Below the pieces are notes generated by a model, which was not told where the DNA came from, made no database searches, and saw only the letters and a program-made list of their open reading frames with translations. A stretch of 64,000 bases of DNA, taken from NCBI GenBank assembly GCA_963669155.1, contig OZ022590.1, positions 1,822,820-1,886,819 of the forward strand, in the 5' to 3' direction. This stretch comes from Arbacia lixula (Eukaryota > Echinodermata > Echinoidea > Arbacioida > Arbaciidae). Below, piece by piece: positions 13,693-23,491 of the stretch; position 1 is the stretch's first letter; every line of letters begins with the position of its first letter. Position numbers and translations under genes: made by a program.

Positions 13693-14505
13693 GAGTCTTG
13701 CAAGTAAACTTTAATGTATGACCTCAAATGACCTTTGACCTTATCATGTGACCTCTTACAGCACAATAACATGCAGGTGCCCCCAGTGCATCCATCATCC
13801 AAGTTTGATTGCCATTGTAGCAACATGTGATGAGTTATGTGTGATAAGAGAGTCTTGCAAGTAAACTTTAACGTATGACCTCAAATGACCTTTGACCTTA
13901 TCCTGTGACCTCCAACGGTACCATAACATGAAGGTACCCCCAGTGCATCTATGACCCAAGTTAGGTTGTAATCCAAGCAACCCATGTGAAGTTATTTGTC
14001 AAAAGAGAGTCTTGCAGGTAAACTTTAACGTATGACCTCAATTGACCTTTGACCTTATCCTGTGACCTCCAACGCCACCATAACATGAAGGTATCCCCAG
14101 TGCATCTATGACCCAAGTTAGGTTGTAATCCAAGCAACCCATGTGAAGTTATTTGTCAAAAGAGAGTCTTGCAGGTAAACTTTAACGTATGACCTCAAAT
14201 GACCTTTGACCTTATCCTGTGACCTCCAACAGCACCATAACATGAAGGTACCCCCAGTGCATCTATGACCCAAGTTAGGTTGTAATCCAAGCAACCTATG
14301 TGAAGTTATTTGTCAAAAGAGAGTCTTGCAGGTAAACTTTAACGTATGACCTCAAATGACCTTTGACCTTATCCTGTGACCTCCAACGCCACCATAACAT
14401 GAAGGTACCCCCAGTGCATCTATGACCCAAGTTAGGTTGTAATCCAAGCAACCCATATGAAGTTATGGATCATAAGAGAGTCTTGCAGGTAAACTTTAAC
14501 ATTTG
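13693..14505. repeat. 157-bp minisatellite of copy A
   Basis: Units begin GAGTCTTGCA at 13693, 13850, 14007, 14164, 14321 and 14478 (partial): a strict 157-bp period with no indels. TGACCTTTGACCT lies at 13729, 13886, 14043, 14200 and 14357, always 36 bp into the unit. Confidence 0.95.
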
Positions 14506-14506
14506 T

Positions 14507-14584
14507 GACGGACGACGGACGACGGACGACGGACGGACGACGGACGGACGAAGGACGGACGACGGACGGACGGCGGACGGACGC
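14507..14584. repeat. GGAC/GACGGAC tract
   Basis: A short GAC/GGAC tract just before the 3' hairpin of copy A. Copy B has the same tract at 48317-48387. Confidence 0.9.
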
Positions 14585-14599
14585 CATTTGGATCCCTTA

Positions 14600-14628
14600 G
14601 TCTCGCCTTCACCTCCGGTGGGCGAGAC
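14600..14628 (+). other. 3' terminal stem-loop of family 1 element
   Basis: GTCTCGCC-tt-CACC, loop TCC, GGTG-GGCGAGAC: a 12-bp stem with a small bulge. The same hairpin is at 48403-48431 in copy B. Consistent with the 3' hairpin of Helitron-type elements. Confidence 0.8.
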
Positions 14629-14633
14629 AAAAA

Positions 14634-15634
14634 GCTCCCGTTCATTGAAATCGCACTAGCCAGGAACAGTCGTACTCGTTATGCGCGCATTTGACATGCC
14701 CCGGCTGAAAAATCTCGGCTGTTCATTAAAAATCTCACTATTTGTGAGATTTTGTCCTCAGTCAAGATTTCACTAATTAATGAAATGTTTGAGTTCGCAG
14801 ATAAATGAATCAGTGAGATCTCAATTGAGGTCGAACCATCGATGTTTAAATCTCACTTATTTCGGTGTATGCAAATGTCCCCATTGCGTGAGTTTATGTT
14901 CATGGGCGAATTATCGTCACGAAATAGAAAGCAGAATAAATGTTCGGTTTGCCCTAAACAGGTAGTAAAGAATGGTCATTTAACATGTCAGACATTAGTA
15001 TTGAGTACAAGAAGGATATGGATGAGTTTAAAAGTGAACATAAGACGATGACGATGACGATAAAACATGAGGTCGAGGACGAAGAAGAAGAGAAGGTAAA
15101 GAAGAGGGGAGACGGCGAACAGGAGTGTTAAGGAGAAAGAATTAGACATCTTAGCAAGAAGAATGGAACACAAAGAAGAAAAATAAGAGCACGGAGAAGA
15201 CAAAACGAAGACTACACGAAGAGCGAAGGTAAGGTTAGCCCAAAGCAGGTACACTTAGCAATGATAAAGAAAATGGTTCGAATTCGACAGAAAACGACGT
15301 GACTTTCGTCAGAAAAAGAGACAAAGCTCACTCAATCACAAGCACGATATCCGGCTTGCAAGGCACGCTGGGAAATTATCGGTAACAACGTGCTGTTTCA
15401 CCAAGGTCTGCTCCTCGCCGACGAGGCCTGATAAAATTGACTCTCGAATCAGAGAGCGTCTGCCTTCATGCACCCCTCCAAGCTAGCAAGCCGATGCCAC
15501 TCAGAAGGGAAACGGATGCATACTGTATATCTGTGGCCCAACACGGAGGCATGTTATGAATGCAAGCAGATAGGATTGCGAACCACAGTCCGGGCAAGTG
15601 GGATAAAACGTTTGAGAACTTAAGGGTCCTATTT
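14634..15634. other. No supported gene
   Basis: A zinc-knuckle-like peptide (CSVCPKQVVKNGHLTC) is encoded on plus around 14940-14990, followed within about 10 bp, in another frame, by an acidic/Lys-rich stretch up to about 15130. No start, splice sites or homologous domain can be shown. Confidence 0.4.
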
Positions 15635-16192
15635 AACCTTCTCAGTCCCATTGGCACACACGCGTGTAACACACCAATGGGGTTTCCCTAGCTTGGTGGG
15701 TATGGGAAGGCAAAAAAGCCTTCAAAATGTAATTGTTAGCAATCTTCTTGCCAATGGTCTTAAATTCATGTATTGTTTATTTTAGAAGCTGAAGCTTGCT
15801 GAAAGTTATTTGCCCTCAAATAATCCACATATGGAGTAATTAATGATAAATGATTAAATCATTTTGAGGATTTGTGATTTAATCACCCATTACTCCAAAT
15901 GTAGATCATTTGAGGGCAAATAACTTTCAGCAAGTTTCTAAAATGTACGATACATGAATTTAACACCCATTGGCAAGAAGATTGCTCACGATCACCCTTT
16001 TGAAGGCATTTTTGTCTTCCCAGTACAGTATATTCCCTTTAACCTTTTCGGTCCCGTGGACACACACACGTGTAACAACCCAATAGGGTTTCCCCAGCTT
16101 GGTACTACATATATGTAGGTATATTGTTAACCTTGTCGGTTCCGTCGCGCACACACACGTGTAACACAACAATGGTATTTCCCTAGCTTGGT
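15635..16192. repeat. Three-unit 65-bp repeat, split by a foldback
   Basis: Units at about 15639-15703, 16039-16101 and 16130-16190 share TTAACCTT..CGGT, CACACACGTGTAAC and GGGTTTCCCTAGCTTGGT. The foldback at about 15703-16038 lies between units 1 and 2. Function unknown. Confidence 0.75.
15703..16038. mobile_element. TTAA foldback family, copy A (left end incomplete)
   Basis: The right end ...CAGTACAGTATATTCCCT followed by TTAA (16039-16042) matches the other two copies. The left end lacks the first 20 bp or so and begins near GGGAAGGCAAAAAAGCC. Arms share TTGCTGAAAGTTATTTGCCC and CAATCTTCTTGCCAATGG. Confidence 0.8.
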
Positions 16193-16195
16193 GTA

Positions 16196-16335
16196 GGGCG
16201 TTCCCAGGAGCAGCCATATTGGAGGACAAAACAATAAAAACCTATGCATCGGACCATGAAAACAATGACTTTTCATGGTCTGATGCACAGATTTTTATTG
16301 TTTGTCCTCCAATATGGCTGCTCGTGGGAACGCTC
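16196..16335. mobile_element. 140-bp palindromic MITE, TA TSD (copy 1)
   Basis: GGGCGTTCCCAGGAGCAGCC at the left, GGCTGCTCGTGGGAACGCTC at the right, TA on both sides. Same length as the copy in dyskerin intron 2 (56711-56850) and about 90 percent identical by eye. Confidence 0.85.
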
Positions 16336-17938
16336 TATACCATGTCATATTTATAGACACACATATTATGTGAGTATACACACAAACTAACACAATAGGC
16401 TACAATTTCGACGCCACACGCTAGCCACACATCGCAATAGCAAACTCCTTACACTTATCATGCAAATGATATGTATTTAATCGTGTACGCAAAAATATAG
16501 AGTCTTGGCACGAATACATTGTTTTATTCTTTGTGAAGCCTGCGGTAGTACATTTCATTAATTTCTCGTGTGGGCTACGTTATTGAATTGACAGGATAAA
16601 TTGCGTGTGAGAATTTATGCTCATGATGATTGGCATATTTTTTCACTTTTGTTTTTATGTGCATGATATGTATGTCTCCGTGCGTGCTTGTGATTGCGTG
16701 TGTGTTGGTGTTGCGTGTGTGTTGGTGTTGCGTGTGTGTTGGTGTTGCATGTGTGTGAACGTGTAACAATGTGTGAGTGCAATATTTAGCGGAAGCCTCT
16801 ACGACATGACTAACGAATGATGATATAAAGACGGTTGCAACGATGGTTGCGACACAGTAACAATAATGTACATTAACATGATTAAGGTCAGTTATGATGA
16901 CGTCGATGGTGATTGACGACGTCTATTGCCCGTGCAGTGCTGAAGCCCACTGTGGTCTGAGTGGTCGAAATTCGAGGTCAGTCGTGGAAAATCACAACAT
17001 AATTGAAAAGAAAAGATATATACATGTAGAGATTTTTTGCTGACATCCACGTTAGATACCATACAAACTAAATAGGGCGCATCCTTGGAGAATACAAACA
17101 TGTTTTGACAGGCATTTGTTATTAGCTTCATTGTAAGAAGTACAATCGATGTATTCAAGCTGAAGTAACGCGCGTATTTACCCACCAACGGATGGATGGG
17201 AAACGTATGAAAACCGCAATACGTTGGTACGAAAGGCAATAAGAGAATAAAAAGTGTATCATTCAGCTCTCGTCAATTTGCATACAATAAGACAAATATA
17301 TAGTACTGGACGGAAGGAAAGAGATCAATGCGGTCTGTGTTAAAATGAATCTGGCTGGAACGCAGTTATGAGCGGACAGGACTCGATCTGGATTGACCTT
17401 TGGAAAGTTATAGCTCGAAGATGAAAGAAAAAAAATGGGGTAACGGTGTCCTGAAGTAAGTCTGCGGTCAGCTTCACGGTCAGATCAGTAAGGTATCGCC
17501 TGGCTCGAGGCGATTGATGGGTATCACCATGGTATCACTATTTCATGAAAGGGGGGAGGGAATGCCCCTCCCCCACTCCACCACCCCCTTTAGGTTTTTA
17601 TTTGACAATTAAGACACTGTCTGCTTTTGTTGCTGTTGTTGTCGCCTTCAAATGTGTATGTCAATTACATGTTCTTCATTTGCTCTCAATATCACGCTCG
17701 AATTTGCTTTCCTATACTTACATCCGCACGTATAAAAATGTGTAAGTGCAATTATAAAGCCGAGGTATGTATATTATGAGTAAACATTACATAATGAAAG
17801 ACGGTCGCCATGATGAGAGCGGCTACATGAAAAGGGATACATTTTATATGATGATAGTGATGATATATAGTACTGACGTCGATAGCAAAAACCCGAATCA
17901 AAGTTATACCATAATTATCCCACAGCACAAATACATAC
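16336..17938. other. No recognisable gene
   Basis: Contains three GTGTGTTGGTGTTGC units (16698-16750). Two weakly similar segments (about 16760-16910 and 17740-17885, sharing AAGACGGT and GACGTCGAT) may be an old duplication. No supported gene. Confidence 0.45.
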
Positions 17939-17984
17939 CCCCTCTCTCTCCCCATCTCTCTCTCTCTCTCACTCTCTCTCTCTG

Positions 17985-18026
<42 letters not shown>

Positions 18027-18208
18027 ACTCTGTCTCTCTCTTCATCTGTCTTCCCTTTGTTTGCCTCTCTCCAGTTTTTAACTTCTTTTCTCTTTCAGTT
18101 TTCTAGGTACGAATTAAGAAGACGAGTAGTATCGCAATATACATGCAGATAGTCGGATACATAATATTGATAGAGAGAAAGAGAGAGAGAGAGAGAGGGG
18201 GGGGGGTA
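17939..18208. repeat. CT and GA microsatellites
   Basis: (CT)n at 17939-18055 and a short (GA)n with a G-run at 18171-18208. Confidence 0.92.
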
Positions 18209-18858
18209 TAGAACATAAACAACATACAGGTGTGCTCGTAACCCAATAATACATGATGGTGTTATTTCCATGCTCAATGATTCTCCAGCATAAATTCAGC
18301 ACGTTTGCTGTATATCATAATTTTCTTTATAACCGCAATGGATTACACGGTTGTTCATTCGAGTCGATTACAGTTATTCTCGTGAAAAGGCAATGTCAAA
18401 AAAGAGAATATATATATAACACGTCTGCCCAGTCAGACCTCTCTCGTCTTCCACGATTTAACTCCTTCTCAGTGTTGTTGCCGTAGGTTTCCATGGTGAT
18501 AGTATAATACTAATTCCTTTCACAAAAACATGTTTAAATATGTCTAGTGAAAAAAAGTGAAACCGATTGAGTTTTCTTCTAAACAGTATTTAAGAATTCA
18601 CCTCATTCTGTATCATAATGTTTATCATCCGTGTGCCGAACTAGGCACATACCTTGGGCTTGGTACCTACCAATGGGTGCCCGTAAAGAAAGACCCCCCC
18701 CCCCCCCTCAACCAAAACACACATCCACAAGCACACACATGTTCATGAACTATATATATGCTTATCAATGCGAATGACAATAATAGTCAACTTTGACTGG
18801 TTGTCATTAAACTAAATAACAGCAATATCCCTTTTCTGCAAAGCGCTCTTACACTTAA

Positions 18859-19222
18859 AGGGAATATACTGTACTGGGGAGACAAAAAGCCTTCAAAAAG
18901 TGATCGTGAGCAATCTTCTTGCCAATGGTCTTAAATTTGTGTATTGTCCATTTTAGAAACTTGCTGAAAGTTATTTGCTCTCATGTGATCCACATTTGGA
19001 ATGATTAGTGATTTAATCACAAATCCTCAAAATGTTCGGCCCGAACAATTTGAGGATTTGTGATTTAAATCACTAATTACTCCAAATGTGGATAGTTTTA
19101 TGGCAAATAACTTTCAGCAAGTTTCTAAAATGGACAATACATGAATTTAAGACCATTGGCAAGAAGATTGCTCACGATCACTTTTTGAAGGCTTTTTGTC
19201 TTCCCAGTACAGTATATTCCCT
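18859..19222. mobile_element. TTAA foldback family, copy B (complete)
   Basis: AGGGAATATACTGTACTGG at the left and its reverse complement at the right, flanked by TTAA (18855-18858, 19223-19226). The whole 364 bp folds into one long hairpin with TTCGGCCCGAA at the axis. A TTAA target fits piggyBac/Kolobok-type machinery. No ORF. Confidence 0.88.
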
Positions 19223-19226
19223 TTAA

Positions 19227-20583
19227 TACACCGAGTTCCTTGCAAGTGTACATATACCCATCCCATTCAAAGCTATAAGCTGTAGGCCTAGTAGCTGTAA
19301 ATACAATCTGGTATACCCAGCAATACACGGCCAATGAACCCGGTTAACAGTAAACACTTTTTCGTTGTGTAAACTCCTTGTAGACCAATAGTTCGGGTCT
19401 ACATTGTTCTCTGAGAAAGCAATAGGCTTCTTACGTAATTGAGAACCCCTTTCATAGAAATGGGTGCTGTCATGCCTCTAGGTCTCACCCACATACTAAC
19501 AAAGGGACTTGGTTGAGATAACAACCAATGGTATATATACAACCAATATGGTCCCGAGATATGTGTCGGGTTGTAGCACGTGGGAAAATGTGGAATCTGA
19601 GAAAACGAATCGATCATTCAACACGAAGAAGATCGCATCATCTCCGAAAAATCCCACCAAAAATAAATACAAATCATTCAATTGGTTTAACTGTAAGTAT
19701 ATGTCAAGAAAGCGTTTACCCGCGTACTTACCCTGTTCGGTTTTCTGTATAAAAAGTCTGCGAGATAAATACATAAATATAAGGGCGACTCGTATGGTTC
19801 TAGTGACGAATCCCTGACGACAATCCGTCCAGCGGTTTCTTTTGAGGCAAGGGTCCAAACATCTTGATAGTGGGCTGATGATAGAGTTCCATTCCCCGAA
19901 AAAGAATCCTTTATGACCGAGGAGACGACCGAAATGCAGCCAACGTAGTCTGCTTCGTTGCGACAATGCACAAAACAAATGGAGGTATTGCCTGCTGCCA
20001 GTGCTGGAGTGACGTAAAGATTTGTCGCTTTTCGCGACGCGCGCTATACGGTCGAACGGGGGTGTCGGTCGCAATATGCACTCGTATGTGTTGAGGGCAT
20101 TCAATGTACGTGTTGAGTGTACACATACGTGTTCTCATCAAAATGCGATCGCGTAGCACGCTTGCATATCATTAGAGAATGCAGAATGGATTGCGGTCAA
20201 GTTTGTTTGTACTTTGGGTAATGAAGCAAGGCGAGTTAAGGCTGCTTAGAGAACAGTGATAATGACTGACCAACACACTAAACATTGATTACGACACAGC
20301 ATACTATATTGTGTAGGCCGCCCCTTCCTGTGATCTCATCACCCTCATCCCCTTTGATCTTTGCTCTCCTATCATGTCTATACGTCATTCATGTCAAAAA
20401 CTCCTTGCTGGTGGAATTTCATCCCTCCCTGACTGATAAATAGTATTATTGTCTGTTATATTTGTTGAAGACACAATACCTCAATCTTTAAAAATGTTTC
20501 TTTTATATAGGTAGTGAGAAATGTAAGTTAATCTATCAAAGTAATAGACGAAGTAAATATTAAGGCAGGATAGAACCTTAAAA
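19227..20583. other. No recognisable gene
   Basis: A 202-codon open frame on minus (19496-20104) has no domain I recognise, overlaps competing frames and shows no splice or codon evidence, so it is not called. Nothing else seen. Confidence 0.45.
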
Positions 20584-20780
20584 GAAAGGGCTTTTTGGGG
20601 GTGATTTTAATTTTGAAAAGAAATTTTAGGCTTCCACCCAGCAGAAGTAAGGACAGGGTGTTCCATTCTGTAAATGGAAGAAACACAAGTCAGACAAAAC
20701 AATTGAAATCAGAAGGGATTTGAACCTGCAATCTACTGCTTACCGGGCAGCGACTCAACCACGTGAGCCGCTTCCAGTCC
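20584..20780 (-). mobile_element. tRNA-derived SINE
   Basis: The minus strand has an A-box-like TGGTTGAGTCG (20751-20761) and a consensus B box GGTTCAAATCC (20716-20726), 24 bp apart. That is shorter than in most tRNA genes, and the acceptor stem does not pair, so this is a SINE head, not a tRNA gene. A body of about 120 bp follows. A 27-bp sequence at its 3' edge (20584-20612, GAAAGGGCTTT...TTTTAAT) recurs, diverged, at 20891-20917. Confidence 0.68.
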
Positions 20781-21093
20781 ACAGGTTAAGAGACGACAAC
20801 CTGGAAAAAAATACCTTAGAGTCTCATTTCATCTGACTCATTAATATTCATGAGTAGTCCGCCGTAAGGGCCATTCGCCTAGATTTTAGTGAAAGGGCTT
20901 TCGGGGGAATTTTAATGAAACATACTTGTACATTTTTAATGAAAACCCGACACATATCTCAGGATTATTAGTTCTATATATATACGATGTGGTTGTTTTT
21001 TCAACCAGGAATGACTTGAGATGATGTGACGTCATTCAGAAATGATTCCTTCTTGTAATCCTGAACCAACCCAGTCCAGGACACATTAACCAA

Positions 21094-21232
21094 GACTGTT
21101 AACAACTATGTCTGGTAACACAGACTATGCTCTAATCCCATCCTCACTTGATGGGCTGTGAGGTGCATGGACACAACCCAGTCTGTTAACAACTATGTCT
21201 GGTAACACAGACTATGTTCTAATCCCACCCTC
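21094..21232. repeat. 52-bp direct repeat, period 87 bp
   Basis: GACTGTTAACAACTATGTCT...ATCCCATCCTC at 21094-21145 recurs at 21181-21232 with three differences. A mirrored TGTTACCAGACAGGCTAGAC follows at 21260-21279. Confidence 0.85.
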
Positions 21233-21676
21233 GCTATGACGTCATTAGGGCGTAGTATATGTTACCAGACAGGCTAGACTCAAAATCATTCAGTACTGTT
21301 ATGACCTTCAAACAAATATCTGTAACTTCATGAAAGTACCTGAAGAGTCATTTATCTCTCAAAACTGCGATCTTAACGAAATCTAAAACATGCCATCTCT
21401 GTACGTGCATTTATCTGACTAAATCTATAACCAATTAGACGTCCATTCAACATCCCCTGGCTAATGGTGGTGTCACACCTTGGCGTTTTAGACAGCGTAT
21501 GCCCGACGTATCAAAATTTCTCTAAAACGTCGGCATACGCTGAACTTTGATTTTTTTTCAACTCTGGGCGTATACTAAGCGTATTTATAACGTATTAGTA
21601 ACTTATTTCGAACGCTTCGTTAACTTATAAGTAACGTATTCCAACGAATGCTTAGCGTATTGCTGGCGTACACAAC

Positions 21677-21991
21677 TTATGCCCTACGATAGCCTAACTT
21701 ACGCATAGCCAGTCTGGCTAGCAACTCATCGAACATTGCTGGTTGCATACGCATGAAGTTGGTGAAGGATGCATGGTCCTCGTTACGAAGTTCCACCAGA
21801 AGCTGGTCATACATGCCAAACTGCCGTCGCCTCCCAATCCATGGTCTAATCCACTTCCTTCTCCTCCGTTCATCTCTTCTTTTCCTGGCTCTGTTGGCAC
21901 GTAACTGGTACAGTGTCAAGTCGATGAGGTCATGCTGATGTTGGAGGACAGCTAGTAGGTATTCTCGTCTCAGTCTTTCCGGATCCTCCAT
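21677..21991 (-). CDS. HARBI1-like transposase, N-terminal fragment
   Basis: 104 codons from MEDPERLRREYLLAVLQHQH. It has a basic patch (RANRARKRRDERRRRKWIRP) and then QFGMYDQLLVELRNEDHASF and NFMRMQPAMFDELLARL. The latter matches the segment before the DDE domain in Harbinger transposases and HARBI1 (the usual form is Y-x-L-x-x-E-L-R-x-x-D...F-R-M-x-x-x-x-F-x-x-L-L). The full transposase is about 350-400 residues; the catalytic DDE domain is missing, the frame ends soon after LGYRRA, and the sequence then runs into the terminal repeat. A fossil of an internally deleted element, or possibly a short DNA-binding product; expression is unknown. Confidence 0.8.
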   Translation of the reverse strand: MEDPERLRREYLLAVLQHQHDLIDLTLYQLRANRARKRRDERRRRKWIRPWIGRRRQFGMYDQLLVELRNEDHASFTNFMRMQPAMFDELLARLAMRKLGYRRA

Positions 21992-22392
21992 CTCTCGAAT
22001 GGCATGGGCGTCTGTTCACCATGAAGTCTTCATGAGTTCTGATGGGTTCCTCCTGTGAACCCCACCTTTATATACCAATTCCTATAAACGTTGTCAATAC
22101 GCCATTATACGGTAGCTGTAAGTTATAAACACGTTCAGTAAGTTTTGTGGTCGTCTGGAGCACGTCTTCGTCTTCATACGTCAATATACGTTGGAGTTAA
22201 GTTACACATACGTTCAAAGCACGTTACTCATAGGTTAGAAGTAAGTTTTAGGGTACGCTGGACATCATCTCGACGTACATCGACTTATGAGTAACTTACG
22301 AGTAACGTGTGTCAACGTGTATCAACAATCGCGTAACTTGCCTACAACTTATGGCCCGCGTATGCGGGACGTATGAGCCATACGCTGGCATA

Positions 22393-22430
22393 CGTCGAAA
22401 CATTTTGTGCTTGCACAAAATGTTTCGACG
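22393..22430. other. Perfect 18-bp hairpin inside the Harbinger element
   Basis: CGTCGAAACATTTTGTGC (22393-22410), loop TT, then the exact reverse complement (22413-22430). Confidence 0.9.
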
Positions 22431-22589
22431 ACCTCGCCGTATGACGACGTATACCAGCGTGTTTTAGCGTACTCTTAACGTATGCAAAACTTACCCGTAA
22501 CGTATTCGACGTACGCCAGCGTATTCGCCAAATTCCTCATACGTCGGGCATACGATGTCTAAAACGCCAAGGTGTGACAGCGCCTTTAG

Positions 22590-23328
22590 ATTATACACAC
22601 TATAAGTACAGAAATGTTTTCACTCTAAACAAGTCAATGTGAGTGCAAAATATTCCATTCGCGTTCGTGCGTTCTTAATGTGATAATCCTGACTAGTTTC
22701 CCTGCCTTGACACGACCATGAGAATAACATAATGAATTTTGGCTTCATTTTGAATTCTGCGAGCAAGGACGATAGTTGTTGCTCTACTGCATGATACATT
22801 CTCACGGACGTATGCATATGGACTTTTCAAATTAATTTCGATGTAACGGCTTAACGGTCATGCGCAATTTTAGCCCTTAGATATCAAAGATTAAAAGGGA
22901 AATACGTTTCCTTAGACACGATATTATAATGTGAAAAGTCACCGGCCACAGAAAAACGTAATAATATCTAGTTTTGGGCCGTCAGAAATGATAGTATTTG
23001 ACTAGATATATTAAATGGTAAAGGTGCACTGGGTCTCTCTCGGAATTTGTTTTGGTTATAGAGAAAGGACACTGAAGTAGAGAAGAGGTTTGTGTGGAAA
23101 AAAGAAGAAACTAGCTCCCTGAAATAGTACTACTAGTCATACTCCAATGTTACCGAACATCCTCTTCCCTGTTTAGCACGGGAGATAAGAATGAGGAGGA
23201 TTCTACAAGCTGTTCGCCTGCATCAGACACCCAGGCCATCCGCATGTTGACATCGTGGATCTCCATATTGTCTTTAATGCAGGAGATAGACGCACGGAGA
23301 GTGACTGTCATAGCACGGCGTTTTCGCA
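22590..23328. other. No recognisable gene
   Basis: AT-rich unique-looking sequence, nothing recognised. Confidence 0.5.
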
Positions 23329-23491
23329 TTGTCATCATCGCCATCATCATCATCGTCGTCGTCGTCGTCGCCGTCGTCATCGTGGTCGCCAACGTCAGCA
23401 TCATCAACATCATTATCGTCATCATCGCCATCATCATCGTCATCATCATCATCATCATCGTCATTATCTTTGTCATCATCATCATCATCAA
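23329..23491. repeat. ATC/GTC trinucleotide tract
   Basis: Interrupted (ATC)n with GTC units. It gives long spurious His, Asp, Ser and Ile frames. Confidence 0.93.

Larger units (their letters stand above)
13438..14633 (+). mobile_element. HINE/Helentron-like element, family 1 (copy A)
   Basis: Starts ACAAGGCATTAGCAATATTG, then TGTCTCGCCCAC (13458-13469); ends in a hairpin (14600-14628) and a short A run. The 5' word is inverted-complementary to GTGGGCGAGACA at the 3' end. Five 157-bp units plus a partial one and a GGAC tract fill the middle and 3' part. The leader, units and 3' end match copy B at 47249-48435 closely. Architecture points to a non-autonomous Helentron (HINE/DINE-1, similar to bivalve pearl elements); no Rep/helicase is present to prove it. 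Confidence 0.72.
21464..22586 (-). mobile_element. PIF/Harbinger element, internally deleted
   Basis: Terminal inverted repeats of about 55 bp: left GTCACACCTTGGCGTTTTAG, ACAGCGTATGCCCGACGTAT; right, reversed, GTCACACCTTGGCGTTTTAG, ACATCGTATGCCCGACGTAT. An A/T-rich 3-bp target is expected for Harbinger (TAA on the left, TTA on the right here, not identical). It encodes only the N-terminal part of a HARBI1-like transposase. Subterminal regions are full of TAACGTAT-type words, perhaps transposase binding repeats. Confidence 0.82.

Noticed and set aside
13693-14505. CRISPR-like array
   Set aside because: Units are contiguous 157-bp repeats without unique spacers, in a eukaryotic mobile element.
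19496-20104. 202-codon minus-strand frame
   Set aside because: No recognisable domain, no splice context, and several competing overlapping frames; composition like the intergenic surroundings.
20703-20780. tRNA gene on minus
   Set aside because: A-box-like and B-box words are present, but the spacing is short and the acceptor stem does not pair; it is a SINE head.
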